Assembly: GCA_023426265.1 (NCBI GenBank)
Contig: JAFABA010000099.1
Coordinates: 1 to 8,497 of the forward strand
Reading direction: 5' to 3'
DNA length: 8,497 bases
Source: Bacillota bacterium
GTDB lineage: Bacteria; Bacillota; Clostridia; Christensenellales; CAG-138
The position numbers were made by a program, and so were the translations under genes. The notes beneath the pieces were generated by a model. That model did no database searches, was not told where the DNA came from, and worked only from the letters and a program-made list of their open reading frames with translations. Positions 1 to 6,242 of this stretch are shown here, piece after piece (positions within the stretch are counted from its first letter, which is position 1; every line of letters starts with the position of its first letter).

Positions 1-665
1 GGGATCACGGGGCGGATGACCTGCTCGATGACGGCGGCTTCGATTTCCTCCTGTGTCACGTCCGGGCTGTGCTGGGTGGAAACCACGATGGTGTCTACCC
101 GCACGGGCCTGCCATTTTCGTATTCCACCGTCACCTGGGACTTGCCATCCGGCCGCAGGAACGGCAAAATGCCGGTCTTTCTGGCTTTGGACAGCCTGCG
201 CGTCAGCCTGTGGGCGAGATACACGGGCAGCGGCATGCGTTCCGGCGTTTCATCGCACGCGAAACCGAACATCATGCCCTGGTCGCCAGCGCCCGTCGCT
301 AAAGCGTCCTGCAGTTCGCCGCGCCTTGCTTCAAGCGACTTGTCCACGCCCTGGGCGATGTCGGGCGATTGGCCGTCAAGCGCCACAAGCACCGCGCAGG
401 TGTCGGCGTCAAAGCCATAGGCCGCGTCGTCGTAGCCTATCTCCCGCACCACGGAACGGACAAGGCCCGGAATGTCCACATAGCAGTTGGTTGTGACCTC
501 CCCCATCACCAGCACCATGCCGGTGGTGCAGGCGCACTCGCACGCCACGCGGGAAAGGGGGTCCTCAGAGAGCATTGCGTCGAGCACTGCGTCCGAAATC
601 TGATCGCAAACCTTGTCCGGATGTCCCTCCGTAACGGATTCCGAGGTGAAAAGCTGCTTTGCCAT
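1..665 (-). CDS. metK: S-adenosylmethionine synthetase (methionine adenosyltransferase), N-terminal part
   Basis: This enzyme makes S-adenosylmethionine from methionine and ATP in the cytoplasm, releasing phosphate and pyrophosphate. The reading frame runs off the left edge, so 221 complete codons are present of a family length of about 380-400; the C-terminal domain is missing only because of the window. The start MAKQLFTSESVTEGHPDK is the classic MetK N-terminus: His15 and Asp17 of GHPDK are the expected ATP/Mg-binding residues. The GAGDQG motif at residues 125-130, followed by MMFGFA, is the other family signature. The ATG at 663-665 is chosen because AAAGGAG lies 8 nt upstream; an overlapping ATG at 667-669 is out of frame. 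The gene follows a SAM-I riboswitch, so its product should repress its own synthesis. Identification is near certain. Confidence 0.97.
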   Translation of the reverse strand, partial: MAKQLFTSESVTEGHPDKVCDQISDAVLDAMLSEDPLSRVACECACTTGMVLVMGEVTTNCYVDIPGLVRSVVREIGYDDAAYGFDADTCAVLVALDGQSPDIAQGVDKSLEARRGELQDALATGAGDQGMMFGFACDETPERMPLPVYLAHRLTRRLSKARKTGILPFLRPDGKSQVTVEYENGRPVRVDTIVVSTQHSPDVTQEEIEAAVIEQVIRPVI

Positions 666-713
666 ACATACTACTCCTTTGCAAATCTACTTTGCATTTT
701 GCCCATCCATCCG

Positions 714-746
714 CAAGAAAAAGCGCCCCGTTTTAAGACGAGGCGC
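714..746 (-). terminator. Intrinsic terminator of the metK SAM riboswitch
   Basis: Read on the minus strand, a 9-bp stem (arms 738-746 and 723-731, one G-U pair) encloses the 6-nt loop at 732-737. It is followed directly by a run of U residues (715-722), the standard Rho-independent layout. It lies between the SAM aptamer and the metK ribosome-binding site. Its 5' arm can instead pair with the 3' strand of aptamer helix P1: 761-767 with 736-742, 7 bp including one G-U. This gives the expected antiterminator when SAM is absent. Confidence 0.93.
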
Positions 747-757
747 CAAAATTCGGG

Positions 758-868
758 TTTCTCATCTCCCGGCCTATAAATAGACCGCAGGAATTAGCAC
801 CTTGCGCTTGTTAGGCGTAGGTTGCCGGGTTTCATCGGGCCAGTCCCTCAACCACTCTGGATAAGGCT
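758..868 (-). promoter_or_regulatory. SAM-I (S-box) riboswitch aptamer in the metK leader
   Basis: The minus strand carries the conserved S-box core almost letter for letter: CTTATC-AGAG, GAGGGACTGGCCC, GATGAAACCCGGCAACC, AAGGTGC-AATTCCTGC and the closing GATGAG. Helix P1 is CTTATC (860-865) with GATGAG (761-766). P3 is ACCT/AGGT with an inner CGC/GCG. The last hairpin is GGTCTA-TTTA-TAGGCC. In this family SAM binding stabilises P1, which frees the downstream terminator and stops transcription, so metK should be off when SAM is plentiful. The adjacent terminator and competing antiterminator pairing are both visible. The class is well known; the assignment rests on pattern recognition rather than a covariance search. 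Confidence 0.97.
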
Positions 869-884
869 ATGCAATTATGCATAG
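867..884. repeat. Inverted repeat over the metK start point
   Basis: CTATGC (867-872) and GCATAG (879-884) form a perfect 6-bp inverted repeat around a 6-nt centre. It spans the edge of the proposed -10 box and the predicted transcription start of metK. It could be an operator or simply a short hairpin at the 5' end of the leader. No function is shown by sequence alone. Confidence 0.35.
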
Positions 885-911
885 GGTAGCATCCGAAACG
901 AAAGCTGTCAA
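883..911 (-). promoter_or_regulatory. metK promoter (sigma-A type)
   Basis: On the minus strand a perfect -35 TTGACA (906-911) is separated by 17 nt from TACCCT (883-888). The -10 is weak (3 of 6 consensus positions) but is preceded by TGC, giving an extended -10. Transcription should begin near 875-877, about 10 nt before the SAM aptamer. The position upstream of the riboswitch supports the call. Confidence 0.7.
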
Positions 912-913
912 GT

Positions 914-929
914 ATTTGTATCGACAAAT
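914..929. repeat. Inverted repeat just upstream of the metK -35 box
   Basis: ATTTGT-ATCG-ACAAAT is a perfect 6-bp inverted repeat with a 4-bp centre. It ends 2 bp before the metK -35 hexamer. The size and placement fit a dimeric regulator site or an A/T-rich upstream contact element. The remainder of 930-1000 shows nothing recognisable. Confidence 0.35.
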
Positions 930-1030
930 TTCCCTGAAAATGCCCTTATGCTCAGGATATCACGCCTGTATCCTCCCGCCGCGCATGGCGCCGCGTGGAA
1001 TATACTTCCATCGACGGCGCAACGCCGCCA

Positions 1031-1039
1031 TGCTATGCT
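1031..1039 (+). promoter_or_regulatory. Possible extended -10 promoter of the membrane-protein gene
   Basis: TGC-TATGCT reads as an extended -10 element with no convincing -35 at 16-18 nt. It would start transcription around 1046 and give a roughly 30-nt leader before the ATG at 1076. A second A/T-rich hexamer, TATTAT (1042-1047), also lacks a -35. This is a weak call based on position. Confidence 0.25.
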
Positions 1040-1075
1040 CCTATTATTGGGGAAAATATATTAGGGGGTTATACA

Positions 1076-1561
1076 ATGTCGGAACGTGAAAAACACCTGA
1101 AAAGCATCCAAAGCGGCAGGGTAAATACGCTGCTGATGCTGGGCCTTACCGTCCTGAACATCGTGCTCACGCTGATTGAGGCGGATCTTAACTTCCCGTT
1201 TTCGGCGCTGCTGCCTCAAATAGCGGTCAGCTTTGCACAGGAGTCCTCCTATTATTTCGGGGCAGCGGAAACGGCCATCTGGTATGGCATTGCTGTGATA
1301 CCCATCGCGCTGTTCTTGGTTAGCCTGCTTCTTTCCGTCAAGCGTCCGGGCTGGCTGTGGCTGTCGCTCATCCTGTTCCTGCTTGATACCGGCGTATTGG
1401 CGTATTTGGCCATACTGGAATTTGCGGTATCCGATATCATAGACCTGTTGTTCCACGCGTGGGTGCTTTTCTACCTGGTGCGCGGCGTAATCGCCATATA
1501 CAAGCTAAAAGAGTTTCCGGAAGAATCGCCTGCGGCCGAAGCTGCCCCGCCTGCGCTTTAA
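1076..1561 (+). CDS. Four-helix integral membrane protein of unknown function
   Basis: This is a 161-residue protein that I do not recognise by name. A short basic N-terminus (MSEREKHLKSIQSGR) leads into four likely membrane helices at about 18-36, 66-87, 92-114 and 119-143. A longer, partly polar segment (about 37-65, rich in Phe and Tyr) lies between the first two, and an acidic/Ala-Pro tail ends the protein. There are no cysteines and no visible catalytic motif. The frame stays open upstream to an ATG at 995. I chose 1076 because AGGGGG (1063-1068) lies 7 nt before it and because the upstream residues look non-coding. The stop codon overlaps that of the convergent corA-like gene, so no terminator separates them. 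Role unknown; a small membrane accessory protein is as much as can be said. Confidence 0.8.
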   Translation: MSEREKHLKSIQSGRVNTLLMLGLTVLNIVLTLIEADLNFPFSALLPQIAVSFAQESSYYFGAAETAIWYGIAVIPIALFLVSLLLSVKRPGWLWLSLILFLLDTGVLAYLAILEFAVSDIIDLLFHAWVLFYLVRGVIAIYKLKEFPEESPAAEAAPPAL

Positions 1562-2463
1562 AACCACTTGTTTTTCTTGAAATAAATGATCTCCACGACC
1601 ACTACGGCGACACTTGCCAGTATGACCACCGGATACATCCACGGCAAATCAAATTCCGGCATCTTCAGGTTCATGCCGTACCACCCCGCGATGAGCGTAA
1701 GCGGCAGAACGATGGCGGTAATGACGGTAAATATCTTCATGATGTTGTTGAGGCTGATATCCACCTCAGTCTGGTAGGATTCGCGCACCTGCGTCACATA
1801 ATCCCGTAAGTTAAGCGCGCTGTGGTACAGCCGGTCCACCCGGGCGGAATACAGGTGAAAATAGCGCATGGCATGCTCGTCGTACATGTCGTTTTCGTTC
1901 TCTTCCATTTCATCCAAAGCCGCAAGGAGCTGCTCATAGAAGCGTTTTATGGCCATGAGCCTGCGCCTTAATCCAATGATTTCGCGCACGCAGTTCCGTT
2001 TTTGAGTGGTGAGCAGCGCGTTTTCCAGCTCCGCCACCTCCAACTCGATATTGTGGTGCAGCTCCACATGGCCGTCGGTCAGCTTTTCGATCAAATTGCA
2101 CAGCATGCGGGAAATCGTCGCGCCCTGTGCGGGTACAAAGGAGAGCAGCAGCCGCTCCAGTTCGGCCGTTTCCTTGCAGAACACCAGCAGCAGCCCTTTG
2201 CGGATACAGACGCATGCGTGCAGCAGCGCCGTTTTGTGCTTTCCCGCGAGCGCATGCAGCAAAAGGTAGCCCGTATCCTCATGCAGCGTATAGGAGGTAA
2301 CGGGCTGCTCTTCATATGCGCGCACAAATTCCGCATGCAGGGAAAACCGCACGGCAGCTTCCGGCAATTCCTCAAACCCGAACACGCCGAAATAGGACGC
2401 GTCCTGTTGCAACGCGCCGCTTTCCTCAGGCTGCGGCCTGCCGTTTTCCAGCCGGTAGAGCAT
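1558..2463 (-). CDS. corA: CorA-family divalent metal cation channel
   Basis: CorA proteins are homopentameric inner-membrane channels that import Mg2+ (some carry Co2+, Ni2+ or Zn2+). The 301-residue product has the family layout. A soluble N-terminal domain is followed by a long charged helical region (about 120-240). Two C-terminal membrane helices (about 242-262 and 275-294) follow, and the protein ends in a basic FKKNKWF tail facing the cytoplasm. The signature YGMN is at about 262-265 at the end of helix 1, followed by LKMPEF. At 301 residues it is slightly short for the family. The ATG at 2461-2463 is preferred: AGAGGTGG sits about 8 nt upstream, while the in-frame GTG at 2470-2472 lies inside that ribosome-binding site. 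Its 3' end overlaps the convergent membrane gene by 4 nt. The exact metal is not readable from sequence. Confidence 0.92.
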   Translation of the reverse strand: MLYRLENGRPQPEESGALQQDASYFGVFGFEELPEAAVRFSLHAEFVRAYEEQPVTSYTLHEDTGYLLLHALAGKHKTALLHACVCIRKGLLLVFCKETAELERLLLSFVPAQGATISRMLCNLIEKLTDGHVELHHNIELEVAELENALLTTQKRNCVREIIGLRRRLMAIKRFYEQLLAALDEMEENENDMYDEHAMRYFHLYSARVDRLYHSALNLRDYVTQVRESYQTEVDISLNNIMKIFTVITAIVLPLTLIAGWYGMNLKMPEFDLPWMYPVVILASVAVVVVEIIYFKKNKWF

Positions 2464-2470
2464 ACGATCC

Positions 2471-2478
2471 ACCTCTTA
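2471..2478 (-). promoter_or_regulatory. Ribosome-binding site that fixes the corA start
   Basis: Minus-strand AGAGGTGG lies about 8 nt before the ATG at 2463. It contains the in-frame GTG at 2470-2472 that would otherwise give a start three codons longer, so the ATG is the likely start. Confidence 0.7.
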
Positions 2479-2485
2479 TCTGCGG

Positions 2486-2617
2486 GTCTCAGTAGAAGTA
2501 CGTTGAGGGCTCTGCTAGCGGACCCACAGTTTGCAATGGTCGTGCATCCCTGACGGGCTTGCACTCCCTTGCGCACTGAGTCTTCGCTTCGCTTACTCCG
2601 CCACCGGCGGCACTCAG
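2486..2617 (-). other. Structured corA leader / possible intergenic repeat
   Basis: The gap between tex and corA is not simple spacer. On the minus strand three segments are mutually complementary: CTGAGT (2612-2617), ACTCAGT (2575-2581) and ACTGAG (2488-2493). The middle one can pair with either flank but not both. Between segments 1 and 2 sits a CCGCC-GGT-GGCGG hairpin (2601-2611 region). Between 2 and 3 a hairpin GTGCA...TGCAC has an inner CCC-GTCA-GGG (about 2541-2563). A GGGTC...GAGCCC pairing follows. No promoter was recognised. It could be a cis-acting leader of corA, a small RNA, or a copy of a dispersed intergenic repeat. It does not match the M-box Mg2+ riboswitch as I know it. Confidence 0.4.
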
Positions 2618-2639
2618 CTTCGGCTCCCAAACACCCGCT

Positions 2640-2658
2640 AAGGGCCGTAACGGCCCTT
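2640..2658 (-). terminator. Hairpin at the 3' end of tex (possible terminator)
   Basis: A perfect 8-bp inverted repeat, AAGGGCCG-TTA-CGGCCCTT, starts 9 nt after the tex stop codon. The position fits a terminator, but the only U residues are the last two of the stem and no U-run follows. It may act as an mRNA 3'-end stabiliser or a weak or Rho-assisted terminator. Confidence 0.45.
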
Positions 2659-2667
2659 GAACCCACT

Positions 2668-4824
2668 TTACGCCTGCTTCTGCTGCTTCATGGAAAGCGA
2701 GATGCGCTTTTTTGCGGCATCCACGGACAGCACGCGGACCGATACCACATCCCCGACTTTCACGACCTCGGACGGATGCTTCACATACCGATCCGTAAGC
2801 TCGGAAATATGCACAAGCCCATCCTGGTGCACGCCAATGTCCACAAATACGCCGAAGTCTATGACGTTGCGCACGGTGCCCATCAGCTCCATGCCGGGCT
2901 TTAAATCGTTCATATCCAGGATATCCGTGCGCAGCAGCGGCGGGGGCAGGGCGTCCCGGATATCGCGGCCGGGCTTAAGAAGCTCCGCCACCATATCGCG
3001 CAGCGTCGGCACGCCTACGCCGCATTCGGCCGCAAGTTTCTCTTCCCCCAACTGCTTGATGCGCAACGGCAGCGCAGCTAGACCGCCCTGCTCAATATCC
3101 GAAAGCGAAAAGCCGCACAGGGAAAGGAGCTTCTTTGCCGCGTCATAGCTTTCCGGATGAACGGCGGTGTTGTCCAAAATATTCTTTCCGCCTATGATGC
3201 GCAAAAAGCCCGCGCACTGCTCGTAGGCCTTGGGCCCCAAGCGCGGCACTTTTTTTAGTTCCGTACGGCTGTGGAAGCCGCCGTTTTCATCGCGATAAGC
3301 GACGACGTTTTTCGCCGCCGTAGCGTTGAGGCCGGAAATATACCCTAAAAGCGGCGCGGACGCGGTATTGACGTCCACCCCAACGCTGTTGACACAATCC
3401 TCCACCACGCCGGTAAGCGTTGCGTCCAGACGCGCGGGCGGAAGATCGTGCTGGTATTGCCCCACGCCGATGGATTTGGGATCGATTTTAACAAGCTCCG
3501 CCAGCGGATCCTGCAGCCTTCTTGCGATGGAGACCGCGCTTCTTAGTGAAACATCATACTGCGGGAATTCCCCCGCCGCCAGCTTGGAAGCGGAATACAC
3601 GGAGGCGCCCGCCTCGTTGACCACCATGTAGCTAACTTTTACGGGAAGCTCCGCAATGAGTTCCGCCACGAACAGCTCCGCCTCCTTGGAGGCGGTGCCG
3701 TTGCCTATGGCGATGATCTCCACTTTATGGGCAGCGATGAGGCGCTTTAATTCCCTTTTTGCCTCGTCCTTTTTATTTTGGGGCGGCGTGGGATACACCA
3801 CGGAGGTATCGAGCGCCTTTCCCGTGGCGTCCACCACGGCTATTTTGCAGCCGGTGCGGTAGGCGGGGTCCAAGCCTAAAGCCACTTTACCGCGTACGGG
3901 CGGCTGCAGCAGCAGCGGTTTTAAGTTGAGCGCAAACATGGAAATCGCCTGCTCGGCGGCACGCTCCGTCAAATCGTTGCGTACTTCCCGCTCGATGGAG
4001 GGGAATATCAGGCGGCTCCACGCGTCCTCCGCGGCCTCGCGGACGCTTGGGGAGGTAATGCTGCCCTCCTTAACGAACTGCCTGAATAATATGGCGCGGG
4101 CGCTGTCCTCGTTGACCGCGATGGAAACCTTCAAATATCCCTCCCGCTCGCCACGGTTGAGGGCGAGGATGCGGTGGCTGGGCAGCGTGCGCACGGGTTC
4201 TGAAAACGCGTAGTACAGGCGGTAGACCGAATCCTCTTCCTTTGCGGCGCGGGAAGCAACCACGCCTTCGCGCCCAAAGAGCGCACGCAGCAGCTTGCGG
4301 GTAGCGGCGTCGTCCGAAATCCGCTCGGCGAGGATATCCTTTGCCCCGCCAAGCGCTTCTTCCGCCGTTGCGACGCCCTTTTCCGGGTCTATGAACGGGG
4401 CGGCAAGCGTATTGAGTTCTCCCGTTCGGCGGTCCTGCTTAAACAATAAATCCGCGAGCGGTTCCAGTCCCTTTTCCATGGCGATGGTGGCGCGGGTCCT
4501 GCGCTTGGGGCGGTAAGGGCGGTAGAGGTCCTCCGCCTCCGCCAATGTCGCGGCGCTTTCAATTGCGGCCTTCAATTCATCCGTCAGCTTGTCCTGCGCC
4601 GATATGCTTTCTATGATCTCTTTCTTGCGCGCCTCCAGGTTCCTTAGATACAAAAGCCGCTCGTGCAGCTCGCGCAGCACCTGATCGTCGCACGAGCCCG
4701 TCATTTCCTTGCGGTAGCGGGCAATAAAGGGGATGGTGTTGCCGTCGTCAATGAGCGAGAGGATATTCGTTACATGCCGAAGCTCCAGCTTGAATTCCGT
4801 GGATAGCGTTTTTGCAATGTCCAT
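2668..4824 (-). CDS. tex: Tex-family RNA-binding transcription accessory protein
   Basis: Tex proteins are bacterial relatives of eukaryotic Spt6. They are cytoplasmic nucleic-acid binders associated with transcription and RNA metabolism, and are usually 700-780 residues; this one is 718 and looks complete. Domains in order: the N-terminal Tex helical region (1-310, with IPFIARYRKEMTG at 31-43 and LYRPYRPKRRTRA at 100-112); the YqgF/RNase H-like domain (about 313-440, LGLDPAYRTGCKIAVVD); tandem helix-hairpin-helix elements (about 476-545, including VGVDVNTAS and FHSRTELKKVPRLGPKAYEQ); and a C-terminal S1 domain (about 642-713, FGVFVDIGVHQDGLVHISEL). The start ATG at 4824 has AAAGGA about 9 nt upstream. 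It lies 51 nt downstream of the acyltransferase gene on the same strand, probably as its operon partner. No broken motif was seen. Confidence 0.97.
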   Translation of the reverse strand: MDIAKTLSTEFKLELRHVTNILSLIDDGNTIPFIARYRKEMTGSCDDQVLRELHERLLYLRNLEARKKEIIESISAQDKLTDELKAAIESAATLAEAEDLYRPYRPKRRTRATIAMEKGLEPLADLLFKQDRRTGELNTLAAPFIDPEKGVATAEEALGGAKDILAERISDDAATRKLLRALFGREGVVASRAAKEEDSVYRLYYAFSEPVRTLPSHRILALNRGEREGYLKVSIAVNEDSARAILFRQFVKEGSITSPSVREAAEDAWSRLIFPSIEREVRNDLTERAAEQAISMFALNLKPLLLQPPVRGKVALGLDPAYRTGCKIAVVDATGKALDTSVVYPTPPQNKKDEAKRELKRLIAAHKVEIIAIGNGTASKEAELFVAELIAELPVKVSYMVVNEAGASVYSASKLAAGEFPQYDVSLRSAVSIARRLQDPLAELVKIDPKSIGVGQYQHDLPPARLDATLTGVVEDCVNSVGVDVNTASAPLLGYISGLNATAAKNVVAYRDENGGFHSRTELKKVPRLGPKAYEQCAGFLRIIGGKNILDNTAVHPESYDAAKKLLSLCGFSLSDIEQGGLAALPLRIKQLGEEKLAAECGVGVPTLRDMVAELLKPGRDIRDALPPPLLRTDILDMNDLKPGMELMGTVRNVIDFGVFVDIGVHQDGLVHISELTDRYVKHPSEVVKVGDVVSVRVLSVDAAKKRISLSMKQQKQA

Positions 4825-4857
4825 GTTCTAAAGTCCTTTAAGTAATGTAGATACTGT

Positions 4858-4872
4858 GCGCGTTTTTCGCGC
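4858..4872 (-). other. Small hairpin between plsC-like gene and tex
   Basis: GCGCG-AAAAA-CGCGC (5-bp stem, 5-nt loop on the minus strand) starts 3 nt after the acyltransferase stop. No U-run follows, so it is not a standard terminator. It could tune mRNA processing or stability between the two cistrons. Confidence 0.35.
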
Positions 4873-4875
4873 TTC

Positions 4876-6171
4876 TCAATCAGCGTAGATAGTGGCGGCG
4901 GCATGCGGGAAATTGCGCCACTGCCCGCCCGCGAGCCTGTGGAGCTCTTCGGCAGCCAGAAACCATTTTTCCACCGACTGCGTCTCCGGATAGAACTCCA
5001 GAAATTCGTCTTCAAAGAAGGTATAGAACCGGCTGATATCCGTGCACATTCCGAATGTGGGCAGCTGTTCGGGCTCAATATGGAAGGAGAAGGGCTGCCC
5101 TTCCCTTGTGCCGGAAAATGAAAATCCGCTGTGGTCCAGCGTGAGCTCGCCTTCCCCTACGATCAGGGATGTGGCCTGATTTTTTAAATATTCATACTTG
5201 GGCAGCACGCCAAGCTGGACCTTTTCTTTGAGAACAAATCCTGTTTCTTTAACTGCATGGTAAATATGCCTGCGCTGCAGGTCAAACCATTCCCTTGGGG
5301 TATCGGGAATGACGCAGTTATCGTCAAGAGGGATGAACTCGTAATACTCGTTCATCATTGCACCGTTGGCGCAGCGCGTGCAGTATATGGTGTTTCCTTC
5401 GCCCCGCATGCCGAATTCCTCGTGACACCTGGGGCACCAGAATAAGAGCGTGTGGAGATTGCGGGCGATCTCGCCGTTCGCCTCAAACGATACGGCCGCC
5501 TGCTTGTTCCAGTCATAATCGTCATGGTAGAGCTCTTCATCAAGCTTTGCCTGAATTTCATCTGCGGAGAGCTTTGCCATCTGCCCGGGCGACAGGAATT
5601 CGGAGACCGTCACTTCCACCCGGCCCGGCCGCTCATCCAGACAATACTTTGTGCTGGTAAGATACCCGCCGGAAATTTTCATCATCAGCACGGGGATCCG
5701 AAAGTGCTTTAGGAACTTGCCGCTGCCTATGGCGCAGGGCTGGTTGGCGCCGGAGATGGAGCTCATACCCTCCGGGAAAAGCACGACCCGACCGCCCTTA
5801 TCCAGAATGCGGGACACCTCGCGTATGGCGTAAGTATCCGGCACAAAATTTTTTTTTGGAATCACCTGCATCAGCCGGAAGATAAACGCAAGGTGGGAAC
5901 GGAAAAACTCGTTGTACCCCGCCACAAAATTGAGCGTATGGGGGTAAAACGCCATGGTGGCGTAAAGGTAATCGAGCCTCGACGCATGGTTGCTCACCAC
6001 GATGTACGGCCCTTTATAATTCTTTAAATCGATTTCATGCTCTATTGTGACGCCAAGCTTTTTTTGAAAAAGCACGCGCAGCGCCGTCACGAGCATGCGG
6101 TAAATGAACGCGGGCGGTTTTTGCAGCTTGCGCGCCAATAGCTTTTGCTGCAGGGTCTGTTTTTCCTTCAT
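4876..6171 (-). CDS. PlsC-like 1-acyl-glycerol-3-phosphate acyltransferase with C-terminal zinc ribbon
   Basis: The N-terminal half is an acyltransferase of the PlsC/LPLAT family, which acylates lysophosphatidic acid or related lysolipids at the membrane in phospholipid synthesis. The HX4D catalytic motif is NHASRLD (His62, Asp67), and the acceptor-binding motif is FPEG (132-135). At 431 residues it is far longer than a plain PlsC (about 200-250). After the catalytic domain comes a Cys4 zinc ribbon (Cys246, Cys249, Cys264, Cys267 in CPRC...CTRC). A last domain of about 120 residues (310-431) has alternating beta-like and aromatic segments (TFGMCTDISRFYTFF), possibly a PH/GRAM-like fold by eye only. 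The start ATG at 6171 has GGGGGG about 7 nt upstream. It is divergent from the ATPase gene and probably leads the tex operon; no clear promoter was found. Substrate is uncertain. Confidence 0.88.
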   Translation of the reverse strand: MKEKQTLQQKLLARKLQKPPAFIYRMLVTALRVLFQKKLGVTIEHEIDLKNYKGPYIVVSNHASRLDYLYATMAFYPHTLNFVAGYNEFFRSHLAFIFRLMQVIPKKNFVPDTYAIREVSRILDKGGRVVLFPEGMSSISGANQPCAIGSGKFLKHFRIPVLMMKISGGYLTSTKYCLDERPGRVEVTVSEFLSPGQMAKLSADEIQAKLDEELYHDDYDWNKQAAVSFEANGEIARNLHTLLFWCPRCHEEFGMRGEGNTIYCTRCANGAMMNEYYEFIPLDDNCVIPDTPREWFDLQRRHIYHAVKETGFVLKEKVQLGVLPKYEYLKNQATSLIVGEGELTLDHSGFSFSGTREGQPFSFHIEPEQLPTFGMCTDISRFYTFFEDEFLEFYPETQSVEKWFLAAEELHRLAGGQWRNFPHAAATIYAD

Positions 6172-6207
6172 GCTATTCCCCCCAATTCCATCCTGATCAC
6201 AAGTTCC

Positions 6208-6236
6208 TTGCAGGCCTTACCCCGCCGGCGTACAAT
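6208..6236 (+). promoter_or_regulatory. Promoter of the ATPase gene, predicted leaderless transcript
   Basis: TTGCAG (6208-6213), a 17-nt spacer and TACAAT (6231-6236) make a good sigma-A promoter. Only 6 nt separate the -10 from the ATG at 6243, so transcription should start at or within a base or two of the A of the start codon. No Shine-Dalgarno sequence is present upstream. The short palindrome CAAG-TTC-CTTG (6200-6210) overlaps the -35. Confidence 0.65.
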
Positions 6237-6242
6237 AGCGGT

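Noticed and set aside
16..779. Several plus-strand open frames over the metK region
   Set aside because: They are antisense to a clearly recognised metK and its riboswitch; their composition is the Arg/Pro/Ser-rich shadow typical of a GC-rich gene and none has a ribosome-binding site.
995..1075. Upstream in-frame ATG for the four-helix membrane protein
   Set aside because: No Shine-Dalgarno sequence precedes it, and a good one precedes the ATG at 1076. The extra 27 residues do not look like protein.
2002..2553. Plus-strand frame antisense to corA
   Set aside because: Gln/Arg/His-rich shadow with no start signal and no domain, opposite a recognised gene.
2464..2660. M-box or other known Mg2+ riboswitch in front of corA
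   Set aside because: The conserved M-box sequence blocks are not visible, so only an unnamed structured leader is reported.
2091..2666. Minus-strand open frame overlapping corA and the intergenic structure
   Set aside because: It is out of frame with corA and its residues come from the structured intergenic DNA and a shifted reading of corA.
5358..5833. Plus-strand frames inside the acyltransferase gene
   Set aside because: Antisense shadows; the minus-strand frame has catalytic and zinc-binding motifs.
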